From NCBI GenBank assembly GCA_041908585.1, contig JAYRFB010000173.1, positions 1 through 12,619 of the forward strand: 12,619 bases of DNA, read 5' to 3'. Each line of letters opens with the position of its first letter. The stretch's first letter is position 1. The notes below the pieces were generated by a model, which saw only the letters and a program-made list of their open reading frames with translations, was not told the origin of the DNA and did not search any database. The position numbers and the translations under genes are program-made. Source of the DNA: CAINDZ01 sp041908585 (lineage in GTDB: Bacteria > Krumholzibacteriota > Krumholzibacteriia > LZORAL124-64-63). This document shows, in pieces, positions 1 through 6,387 of the stretch.

Positions 1-39
1 CCGCACATAGAAGGAAAGTTCCTGAAGGTGAACGGCTGA
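1..39 (+). CDS. Possible 3' end of an unrecognised gene (partial)
   Basis: The first forward frame reads PHIEGKFLKVNG and then a TGA at 37-39, so these bases could be the last 12 codons of a gene that enters from the left edge. The other two frames look less like protein: one stops at once, the other gives an arginine-rich stretch. Twelve residues are too few to assign a family, and none is assigned. If real, the gene is convergent with the large minus-strand gene ending at 269. Confidence 0.35.
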   Translation, partial: PHIEGKFLKVNG

Positions 40-186
40 TACGTCGGCGAAGCCGCCGAAGTTTGCCGAATACGGTCATTATCGGCGGAAGCGGCGCGCG
101 GGGCGAGTGAAACGCGCAGGAGCGTGGTGAATGGGGCGGCAAGCCCCGGCGCCGTTAGAATCGTCTGACATGAGCCGCACCCCATC

Positions 187-205
187 ATCGGATCTGTGGT
201 CCGAT
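187..205. terminator. Hairpin, weak terminator candidate
   Basis: ATCGGATC (187-194) pairs with GGTCCGAT (198-205) around a 3-nt loop. In the plus-strand RNA this is 8 bp including one G-U pair; in the minus-strand RNA it is 6 bp, a mismatch and 1 bp. It lies between the end of the possible upstream gene at 39 and the minus-strand stop at 269. No poly-U tract follows in either direction, so intrinsic termination is uncertain. Confidence 0.25.
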
Positions 206-232
206 CAACGGGCAATCCGCAGGGAGTCGGTT

Positions 233-248
233 GCGCCGCTTGCGGCGC
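233..248. terminator. GC-rich inverted repeat just past the minus-strand stop
   Basis: GCGCCGC (233-239) and GCGGCGC (242-248) form a perfect 7-bp inverted repeat with a 2-nt centre, in practice a 6-bp stem with a 4-nt loop. It lies 20-36 nt beyond the stop codon of the FG-GAP/peptidase gene, where a 3' stabilising hairpin or terminator would be expected. No T-tract follows on either strand, so the assignment rests on position and stem strength only. Confidence 0.3.
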
Positions 249-268
249 CGGTTCGGTCACGACCGCGG

Positions 269-3200
269 TCACTTCAGCATGAGCACCCTCTGCGCATCCC
301 GGGCCCCGCCCGCCGTCAGCTCGACCACGTACACTCCCGACGCCACGGCGCCGCCCGCGTCGTCGCGACCGTCCCACAGCAGGGCGTGGCGGCCCTGCGT
401 GTAGACGGCGCCGGCGGCCAGCGTGCGCACGAGCCGGCCGCGCACATCCAGGACGCGCAGGTCGACCGGTCCGCCCGCGACCAGGTCGAAGCGCACCGTG
501 GTGCTGGGGTTGAAGGGGTTGGGCACGTTGGGCAGCAGGCGCGAGGCGAGCGGCTTCGGCGCGCCCGGCAGGCCGCCGCCGTCGTCCACGGACGTCGTCG
601 TGCCCGGGTCGTGGGCGCTGACGGCCAGCAGGTTGCCCGGCAGGGGATCCTGTCCGACGAACTCCAGCGACCAGGTCTCGTCCGTCGCGATCAGCGCGCG
701 GCGCAGCAGGAAGGAGCCCGTGTCGGGCGCCAGCACCCCGTCGCCGAGCTGAACCTGCGCGCGGTAGGCGGTCTCCTGGATCTCGATGCAGGCTTCCGCG
801 GTCGATCCCAGGTTCTGCACCGTCAGCTCGAAGTCCGCGGCGGGACTGCCGCCGCCGGTGGCCGGCACGTCGTGGGATGTGCCGGGAGCCAGCGTGACCA
901 CCTGGTCGTAGCCGATCGGGTCGGTGGCCGTGATCCGCAGCGTCAGGTTCGACTCGCCGCGGTTGCTGATCACGAAGCCGTCGTGGCGCTGGTACGGCGC
1001 CACGCCCACGGTCTGCGCCTGGCCGGCAGGCAGGCACATCGCGCTCGTGTGGCGCAGCGCCACGTCCACGTTCACGTACGGGTAGGTGGTGTTCTCGCGC
1101 AGCAGGTCCACCTGCACGAAGCGGCCCAGCTCGTTTGACTCGGGGCCCTCGGCGGTGAACACCAGGCCCATCGCCGTGTCCTCGGCCGCCGTGCTGAAGC
1201 CGCGCAGGACGGCCCACGGCCCCGGCGACGGATCCGGCATTAGGATGTCGTCGGGCAGCGCCGCCTGCTGGCAGAGCAGGTCGCCGATGGCGAGCAGCTC
1301 GGCGCCGATGCAGCTGTTGCAGTCGGCCACCGTGCCGACGACCGGGATGTCGTCGTCCCAGACGCCGAAGCCGGAGGCCGCGTTGTGCGCGCCGGCCAGC
1401 GCCACGTACGAGTTGTAGACGCCGGTGCGCAGCGCGCCGGGCGTCTGGCCGCCCTTCATGCCGACGGCCGAGGGATTCTGGCTGCGCACGCCGTTCACGA
1501 AGCCGTTCGTGTACAGGAGGTTGATGTTGCCGTAGACGCCGGGCGTGACCAGGCCCAGCCGCTGCACCGGCACGACCCAGCTCGGCTGGTTGACGATCTG
1601 CTTGACGCAGGGATCCTGGATCGCCTGCCAGGACATGATCGCGAAGTCGAGCGGCGTGGTGTAGTGGTCGCCGGAGTCGATGCCGGCGGCATTGGTGAAG
1701 CTGGTCGCGGAGCTCATCCCGAAATCGTTCGCCTGCGCCTCCATGGCGGCGGCGAAGGTGGGCGACTGCGTCGACCAGCCGCTCCATGCGCCCTGGCCCT
1801 CGCCGGAGATCAGGGCCCCCAGCCACATGGCCGAGTCGTTGCCCGACACCGTCATCATCGTCTTGAACAGGTCGAAGAACGTCAGCCTGTCGTTCGGCAG
1901 GTGGCCCGCCTGCGATCCGCCCACCTGGTTGGCCACCCAGGCCGGGATCGTCGTCAGCTGCGCCGGGTTCTGGCCCTGGTCCAGCGCATCGCAGGCAAGC
2001 TGCAGCGTCATGGTCTTGGTGGTGCTGGCCGGCCGCATGCGCTGCCAGGCGCGCTGGGCGTAGAACAGGTAGCCCTCGCAGTCCAGGGCGGCCGAGCCGC
2101 GGTGCGGACGGTTGCGCGGCTGCCGCCACGGCGCATGGATGTAGACGCGGCCCGTGTTGCTGATCGTCGGGTCGCCCTCGTAGGAGTAGTAGTCGGCGTA
2201 CGGCGCGCCGACGGCCAGCGCGGCGCGGCTGCCGCCCTCGAACCTGCCGAAGGCCAGCCCGCGGCCCAGGTTGTCGCCGCCGAAGACGTGGTCGTTCAGC
2301 GTGACGTGGGTGATGTGGGTGTCGAGCGCGAAGCCCGCGCCCGCGTCGCTCATGTACAGGTAGGCCGAGCCCGCATCCGGCTGCGCGCCGAGCGCCGCCT
2401 GCTCGGTGATGTTGTTGCTCACCGCGCCGACGGCCAGGTCGTCGAAGCCGTCACCGTCGAAGTCGCCGGACGCCAGCGTCTCGCCGAAGCGATCGTTGGT
2501 CTGCACGCTGTCGTTCGACTGCGCCGGCTGCTGGTAGAGGTTCTTCGTCACGCCGGTGGTGCGCGTGAGGTCGTCGTGGGACAGCAGCACGAAGGCCCCC
2601 GAATCGAACAGGCCGCCGGCCTCGTAGCCGGGCGCGCCGGCCACGATCTGCAGCGGCGAGCTGTCGGCCAGGTCACGGAAGTCGCCGACCGCCAGGCTCC
2701 AGCCCAGCTCCAGCGCCGTGTCCTGCAGCCAGCCCGTGTCGTCGCCCGTGTCCCAGGTCCAGACGTCGGTCCCCGTCAGGCCGATCGCCGTGCCGTACAG
2801 GACGTAGAGCCGCCCGGCCCAGGTGATGCCGTTGACCATCGTCCGCGGGGCGCCCACGACCAGGTCGTCGTAGCCGTCCTGGTCCAGGTCGCCGGTGGCC
2901 AGCCCCTTCGAGAACCAGCCGCCGGGCGTGCCGACGCTGCCGCCGAGCGGACCGGGCTCGAACACGACGGCGCTCGTGGGGTGCAGGCCGCTCGCGCCGC
3001 CGCTGCGCACCATCGTGACGATGCCGGTGTCGCCGTTCTCGCCGATCGAGCCGATCGCCAGGTCGTCGTAGCCGTTGCCGTCGAAGTCGCCGGCCGCGAG
3101 CGTGAAGCCGAAGTTGTCGTCCGTCTCCGCCAGGGCCGCGGTGTTGGACTGGGTCAGCATGAGGCTGGGCGCCAGCTGGATGCCGCCCGCGAAGCCGTCG

Positions 3201-3733
3201 TAGATCCAGACGCTGCCCGCGTCGACGACGGCGCCGACATCGTTGTCGGGCAGGCCGACCGCCAGGTCGTCGTAGCCGTCGCCGTTGAAGTCGCCGACCG
3301 CCAGCGCGTAGCCGAACTTCACCGAATCGTCCAGCGGCGTGCCGGGACTGAGCAGCGAGGCACCCAGGTGGCCCAGGCCGCGCACCGTGCCCCAGTTGAC
3401 GGTGACCACGCCGTGCGCCGCGGTGGGCACCAGGCCGTTGGCCTCCCAGGGGGCGGCCACGGCCAGGTCGTCGAGGCCGTCGCCGTCGAAGTCGCCGGCG
3501 GCCAGCGTGTAGCCGAACAGGTCCCCGCTGTTGGCGACCTCGGTCGATTCGACGCCCTGCCGTAGCAAGGCCAGGTAGGCCCGGGCGGGCGCGGCGTCCA
3601 GGACAACGCACAGGCAGGACATGAGCAGGCAGGTCATGAGCGGGCTGAGCTTGAGTGGTCCGGAGGCATGCGCCCGGGCGCCGGCCGGGATCGGCCTGTG
3701 GACAGGCGTGCGACGATCGTTCATGCGCGTCAT
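269..3733 (-). CDS. Exported FG-GAP propeller / S11 D-Ala-D-Ala carboxypeptidase-like fusion with C-terminal sorting domain
   Basis: Residues are numbered from the ATG at 3733 (1154 aa). A long basic N-terminus leads to a hydrophobic stretch and probable signal-peptidase site near PARA-Y (about residue 52). Residues 80-510 hold seven FG-GAP blades: five carry GDxDxDGxxDLxxG-type calcium loops (near 80, 147, 215, 281 and 423) and two are degenerate (near 350 and 495), enough for one closed beta-propeller. Residues 546-788 look like peptidase S11: PASTTKTM supplies SxxK (S570, K573), SGN lies at 630-632, and MKGGQTPGA (K760) stands where KTG is usual. A beta-rich region follows. From about 1066 there is a FlgD-like/T9SS-type-A-like domain (PNPFNPSTT, RGRLVRTL, WDGRDDAGG, SGVYVVEL, ending VLMLK). 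Known S11 enzymes trim peptidoglycan stem peptides; activity here is inferred. The start is chosen because GGAGG (3741-3745) is 7 nt from this ATG but only 1 nt from the ATG at 3739. Confidence 0.88.
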   Translation of the reverse strand: MTRMNDRRTPVHRPIPAGARAHASGPLKLSPLMTCLLMSCLCVVLDAAPARAYLALLRQGVESTEVANSGDLFGYTLAAGDFDGDGLDDLAVAAPWEANGLVPTAAHGVVTVNWGTVRGLGHLGASLLSPGTPLDDSVKFGYALAVGDFNGDGYDDLAVGLPDNDVGAVVDAGSVWIYDGFAGGIQLAPSLMLTQSNTAALAETDDNFGFTLAAGDFDGNGYDDLAIGSIGENGDTGIVTMVRSGGASGLHPTSAVVFEPGPLGGSVGTPGGWFSKGLATGDLDQDGYDDLVVGAPRTMVNGITWAGRLYVLYGTAIGLTGTDVWTWDTGDDTGWLQDTALELGWSLAVGDFRDLADSSPLQIVAGAPGYEAGGLFDSGAFVLLSHDDLTRTTGVTKNLYQQPAQSNDSVQTNDRFGETLASGDFDGDGFDDLAVGAVSNNITEQAALGAQPDAGSAYLYMSDAGAGFALDTHITHVTLNDHVFGGDNLGRGLAFGRFEGGSRAALAVGAPYADYYSYEGDPTISNTGRVYIHAPWRQPRNRPHRGSAALDCEGYLFYAQRAWQRMRPASTTKTMTLQLACDALDQGQNPAQLTTIPAWVANQVGGSQAGHLPNDRLTFFDLFKTMMTVSGNDSAMWLGALISGEGQGAWSGWSTQSPTFAAAMEAQANDFGMSSATSFTNAAGIDSGDHYTTPLDFAIMSWQAIQDPCVKQIVNQPSWVVPVQRLGLVTPGVYGNINLLYTNGFVNGVRSQNPSAVGMKGGQTPGALRTGVYNSYVALAGAHNAASGFGVWDDDIPVVGTVADCNSCIGAELLAIGDLLCQQAALPDDILMPDPSPGPWAVLRGFSTAAEDTAMGLVFTAEGPESNELGRFVQVDLLRENTTYPYVNVDVALRHTSAMCLPAGQAQTVGVAPYQRHDGFVISNRGESNLTLRITATDPIGYDQVVTLAPGTSHDVPATGGGSPAADFELTVQNLGSTAEACIEIQETAYRAQVQLGDGVLAPDTGSFLLRRALIATDETWSLEFVGQDPLPGNLLAVSAHDPGTTTSVDDGGGLPGAPKPLASRLLPNVPNPFNPSTTVRFDLVAGGPVDLRVLDVRGRLVRTLAAGAVYTQGRHALLWDGRDDAGGAVASGVYVVELTAGGARDAQRVLMLK
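2434..3498 (-). repeat. Five near-identical ~35-bp FG-GAP calcium-loop repeats inside the gene
   Basis: The segments at about 2434-2469, 2861-2894, 3058-3092, 3262-3296 and 3463-3498 are nearly the same at DNA level. On the plus strand each opens with CAGGTCGTCG and closes near AGTCGCC or AGGTCGCC. They encode the G-D-F-D-G-D-G-x-D-D-L-A-V calcium-binding loops of the propeller. The last four are spaced about 200 bp apart; the 427-bp gap before them spans one degenerate blade. They are coding repeats kept by the protein fold, not a CRISPR array. Confidence 0.85.
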
Positions 3734-3740
3734 GGACATT

Positions 3741-3745
3741 CCTCC
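3741..3745 (-). promoter_or_regulatory. Ribosome binding site of the FG-GAP/peptidase gene
   Basis: On the minus strand GGAGG is followed by AATGTCC and then ATG. The spacing is 7 nt to the ATG at 3731-3733 but only 1 nt to the ATG at 3737-3739. This favours the downstream start and shortens the longest open frame by two codons. Confidence 0.75.
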
Positions 3746-3800
3746 AGCCGGTAGGGGGCTGCGATCCGGGGGATCTCCCGATTCTACCTGTGATGGCTGG

Positions 3801-3840
3801 ATTATAACAGACTAATATTATCCTGATTAATGAATCTCAA
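3801..3840 (-). promoter_or_regulatory. AT-rich promoter region for the FG-GAP/peptidase gene
   Basis: These 40 bases contain 9 G/C, against a strongly GC-rich background. Read on the minus strand they hold a perfect TATAAT (3801-3806), which would place transcription start near 3794 and give a leader of about 60 nt. No good -35 hexamer is visible at 16-19 nt; the region upstream is AT-rich and holds TAATATTA and GATT-N4-AATC dyads. The position, just past the stop of the neighbouring hydrolase gene, suggests the two minus-strand genes are transcribed separately, at least in part. Confidence 0.5.
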
Positions 3841-3866
3841 CGGGTTGCGCCATCCCGGGACCGACA

Positions 3867-5081
3867 TCAACGCAACAGCAGGAGCTTGCGGCACAAGGCG
3901 TTGCCGCCCTCGCCCTCCAGGCGCGCCAGGAAGAGCCCGGCCGGCATGAGGTGACCGTCACCGTCGCGCCCATCCCAGCGAAGGGTGTGCGAACCGGTCG
4001 CGAAGATGCCCTCGGCGAGGATCCGCAACCGGCGACCGCGGGCATCGTGGATCGCCAGCCGGGCCCGGGGGGCGACGGGCAGGTCGAAGGTGATCGCGAC
4101 GGCGGGATTGAAGGGATTGGGCCAGGCTGCCAGGCGCCAGCCGTGCCCCGTCGCGTCCTCGACCGGGGCGGGCCCACCGGCCTGTTCACAGGAGAAGCCG
4201 GCCGCGGCCGCCACGCGCGCCTGGAAGAGGGCGCCGGCGCCGGGTTCCTGCAGCAGCACCCAGCGGATCCATGGCTCGAGCACGAACCAGGAGGTGTCCT
4301 GCTGCGCCTGCCGCGAGATCCCGGCCGAGCACGACTCGCCCAGGTCGCAGAGGAAGTTGTAGGCGTTGAATTGGCAGTGGCTGGCCCCGTCGATCGTCAC
4401 CAGCGCCCGCCAGCCCGCAAGCGCGCGGTACATCGGGTCCTGGTGGGCTGACGGCGGGGTCACGCAATCGAGCGTCCCCGCGAACAGCAGGACGGGGCGG
4501 TCCAGCGCGGCGGCAGCCGCGATCGCCGAGGGATTCGTCTCGGCCGCCGCGAAGGCGGCGACGGCCGTCAGCGACGGATCGCCGGCCGCGGCCAGAAGGC
4601 TGGAGCCGCCGCCCATGCTGTGTCCCATCACGAGCGTCCGGGAACCCATCCGGCCATGGAACGGCGAAGCCGCGTCGGCGCCGGCATCGCGCAGCGTCCG
4701 CGCCGTGAATGCCAGGTCCTGGGCGAACTGCGCATGGCTGGGGAACAGCTCGCCGCCGGTGCGGGGCACGGCCACGACGCAGCCGATCGCCGCCAGCTTG
4801 CCCGCGACCCAGGCGTAGGCGCCGGCCGGCATCTGGAACCCGTGCCCGAAGGCGATCGCCGCGAAGCCGCTCCCGGCGGGAGGCTGGGCCACGGGCTGCC
4901 CGGCGCCGGCAGCCGTCGCGGGGTAGTAGAGGTCCACCGGCACGGCGCGCCCCCCGCGGGCCGCATCGCTGAACGTGACGTCGGCGGTGCCCACGGCGTA
5001 CTGCGCGCGGGCGGTCCCGGCCCACAGCCCGAGGGCGGCCGTCATCAACGCAGCGGCACGCGCCAGCGAACGCGTGAACAT
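3867..5081 (-). CDS. Secreted alpha/beta hydrolase, chlorophyllase/cutinase/PETase-like, with C-terminal sorting domain
   Basis: The 404-aa product begins with a clear signal peptide (about 1-26, ending GTARA-Q). Residues 45-275 form an alpha/beta-hydrolase core: FGHGFQMP (78-85) is the likely oxyanion loop; GHSMGGGS (153-160) is the nucleophile elbow with S155; LDCVTPP (204-210) gives D205; and GASHCQF (232-238) gives H235. The order and spacing fit the chlorophyllase/cutinase/PETase group of the dienelactone-hydrolase superfamily, so an ester substrate outside the cytoplasm is likely but unspecified. C206 and C236 sit next to the catalytic Asp and His; C245 and C251 are also close. From about 318 a FlgD/T9SS-type-A-like domain follows (PNPFNPAV, DARGRRLR, RWDGRDGDG, ending LLLLR). 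The start is supported by GGAGG at 5092-5096. The exact substrate cannot be read from sequence. Confidence 0.87.
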   Translation of the reverse strand: MFTRSLARAAALMTAALGLWAGTARAQYAVGTADVTFSDAARGGRAVPVDLYYPATAAGAGQPVAQPPAGSGFAAIAFGHGFQMPAGAYAWVAGKLAAIGCVVAVPRTGGELFPSHAQFAQDLAFTARTLRDAGADAASPFHGRMGSRTLVMGHSMGGGSSLLAAAGDPSLTAVAAFAAAETNPSAIAAAAALDRPVLLFAGTLDCVTPPSAHQDPMYRALAGWRALVTIDGASHCQFNAYNFLCDLGESCSAGISRQAQQDTSWFVLEPWIRWVLLQEPGAGALFQARVAAAAGFSCEQAGGPAPVEDATGHGWRLAAWPNPFNPAVAITFDLPVAPRARLAIHDARGRRLRILAEGIFATGSHTLRWDGRDGDGHLMPAGLFLARLEGEGGNALCRKLLLLR

Positions 5082-5091
5082 CGTGAAACCC

Positions 5092-5096
5092 CCTCC
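5092..5096 (-). promoter_or_regulatory. Ribosome binding site of the hydrolase gene
   Basis: On the minus strand GGAGG, extended by further Gs, lies 10 nt before the ATG at 5081. The spacing is slightly long but acceptable. It supports this start, which also gives a well-formed signal peptide. Confidence 0.6.
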
Positions 5097-5236
5097 GATG
5101 CGGGTGCGGCGTGCATGACTGCAGCCATCATAGCATGCCTCACGGCCGGGCCGCCGGGGCCCTGCACCCTAAAGAAAACCCACCCTCCGCCGATAACCCT
5201 GCGGACCGCCGTGCCGCCTTCAGGCCCCTGGCTACA

Positions 5237-5242
5237 AGAGGA
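5237..5242 (+). promoter_or_regulatory. Ribosome binding site deciding a GTG start (FIST gene)
   Basis: AGAGGA lies 5 nt before the GTG at 5248-5250. The next in-frame candidate, an ATG nine codons later, has no comparable site, so the GTG is preferred. Confidence 0.6.
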
Positions 5243-5247
5243 ATCGC

Positions 5248-6387
5248 GTGCGTCTATCCGCCGGAACCCAGGTCATGCGCGCCGGGACGACCCTCGCCGA
5301 CCCGGACGCCGCGGTGCGCGACCTCGCGGGCCAGCTCGCCGCGGTCCCGCTCGCCGGGGTGCTCCTGTTCTGCGCCGACCACTACCCGCCCGTGGCCCTG
5401 GCCGAGGCCATCGGCCGGCACTTCGACTGCCCGGTGACCGGCTGCACGACCGCGGGCGAGATCGGGGAGCGGTACCAGCGCGACGGCATCGTGGCCGTGG
5501 CGTTCGGCGCGGAATCGTTCCGCCTCCACGCGCGGCTGCTGCCCTCTCCGGAGGAGTTCACGCCGACCTCGGTGCGCGCGGTCGTCGATGCGCTGCGGGC
5601 GGGACTGGCCTTCTCGACGGACCTGTCGCCCGACGGCATGTTCGGCATCGTCCTGCTGGACGGGCTCTCGTTGCGCGAGGAGATGATGACCTCCTGCCTC
5701 CACTCGGCGCTGCGCGGCGTCGGGCTGGTGGGCGGCTCGGCCGGGGACAGCCTGGCCTTCCGCGAGACGCGCGTCCTCGTGGAGGGCGCCTTCCATCGCG
5801 CCGCCGGGGCCCTGGTGCTGGTCGAGTCGCGCCTGCCGTTCGAGATCTTCCGCGTGCAGCACTTCGTCCCGACGGATATCGAGATGGTCATCACCGCGGC
5901 CGACCCCGCCACGCGCACCGTGCACGAGATCGACGGTGCGCCGGCCGCAGAGGCGTACGCCGCCTGCCTGGGCCTTCGAGTGGACGAGTTGACGCCATCG
6001 GTGTTCTCGCAGCATCCGGTGATGCTCGAGATCGGCGGGGAGGCCTTCGTCCGCTCCATCCAGCGCGTCAACGCCGACGGCAGCCTGACGTTCTTCTGCG
6101 CCATCGACGAGGGCCTGATCCTGACGATGGCGAAGGCGTCCGATTGCGTCACGAACCTGGCGATGGAGGTGGCGCGCCTGCACGGGTCCTTCGCGTGCAT
6201 CGAAGGCGCGCTGGGATTCGACTGCATCCTGCGGCGCCTGGAACTGGAGGCCACCGGGCGCATCCCCGCGGCCGAGGCGGCCCTGGCACCCCTGCGCCTG
6301 GCGGGCTTCAGCACCTTCGGCGAGCAGATCGACGCCGTGCACGTCAACCAGACGCTGACCGGCGTCGTCTTCGGTGTGCGGACATGA
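5248..6387 (+). CDS. FIST-domain sensor protein (NosP/VpsV-like)
   Basis: The 379-aa product has no signal peptide or membrane segment and should be cytoplasmic. It spans a FIST N domain (about 30-220) and a FIST C domain (about 225-375). Diagnostic stretches are VTGCTTAGEIG (63-73), GGSAGD (162-167), GFDCILRR (323-330) and GFSTFGEQ (353-360). FIST proteins are small-ligand sensors; one branch, NosP, binds heme and nitric oxide and controls a co-encoded hybrid histidine kinase (NosP/NahK, VpsV/VpsS). Here the stop overlaps the start of exactly such a kinase by 4 nt (ATGA), so the two are almost certainly co-translated partners. Whether this member binds heme cannot be told without alignment of the ligand histidine; candidates include H45, H58, H94, H183, H205 and H226. 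The start is a GTG with a good ribosome site. Confidence 0.9.
   Translation: MRLSAGTQVMRAGTTLADPDAAVRDLAGQLAAVPLAGVLLFCADHYPPVALAEAIGRHFDCPVTGCTTAGEIGERYQRDGIVAVAFGAESFRLHARLLPSPEEFTPTSVRAVVDALRAGLAFSTDLSPDGMFGIVLLDGLSLREEMMTSCLHSALRGVGLVGGSAGDSLAFRETRVLVEGAFHRAAGALVLVESRLPFEIFRVQHFVPTDIEMVITAADPATRTVHEIDGAPAAEAYAACLGLRVDELTPSVFSQHPVMLEIGGEAFVRSIQRVNADGSLTFFCAIDEGLILTMAKASDCVTNLAMEVARLHGSFACIEGALGFDCILRRLELEATGRIPAAEAALAPLRLAGFSTFGEQIDAVHVNQTLTGVVFGVRT

Larger units (their letters stand above)
40..268. other. Convergent intergenic region with hairpins
   Basis: No convincing gene lies in these 229 bases. The long forward frame that begins at 131 runs antisense to the FG-GAP gene and is rejected as a GC-rich artefact. 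The region contains three short inverted repeats: 133-137/143-147 (GGGGC/GCCCC), 187-194/198-205 and 233-239/242-248. A spot where two genes converge is a natural place for termination, but none of the hairpins is followed by a T-run on either strand. Confidence 0.5.
5082..5247. other. Divergent intergenic region
   Basis: These 166 bases separate the minus-strand hydrolase from the plus-strand FIST/kinase genes and should contain both promoters. On the minus strand a TATGAT (5127-5132) is a weak -10 candidate for the hydrolase, without a clear -35. It lies between GCATG and CATGC arms about 16 nt apart. On the plus strand only weak AT-containing patches (near 5171-5180 and 5190-5196) are visible, and no plus-strand promoter is called. 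Confidence 0.45.

Noticed and set aside
261..270. 10-bp palindrome GACCGCGGTC at the stop codon of the FG-GAP/peptidase gene
   Set aside because: Short GC palindromes are expected often in such sequence; no second copy or operator context was seen.
131..1138. 335-codon forward open frame antisense to the FG-GAP/peptidase gene
   Set aside because: Arginine/valine/histidine-rich, low-complexity composition typical of an antisense GC-rich shadow; the minus-strand frame has clear domains here.
2434..3498. Regularly spaced repeats resembling an array
   Set aside because: They encode FG-GAP calcium loops in one frame, with intervals of about 165 bp that are also coding; this is not a CRISPR array.
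1385..3565. 726-codon forward open frame antisense to the propeller region
   Set aside because: Very biased composition and no domain signatures; the opposite strand encodes FG-GAP repeats and S11 motifs.
3596..3640. Possible lipobox (LMSC) in the signal region of the FG-GAP/peptidase protein
   Set aside because: Methionine at the second lipobox position is atypical, and a better signal-peptidase I site (PARA-Y) follows.
4620..6383. Upstream extension of the kinase frame to a 1043-codon open frame
   Set aside because: The extension overlaps the hydrolase and FIST genes and reads as arginine/glycine-rich nonsense; the ATG at 6384 gives a normal kinase N-terminus and an ATGA overlap.
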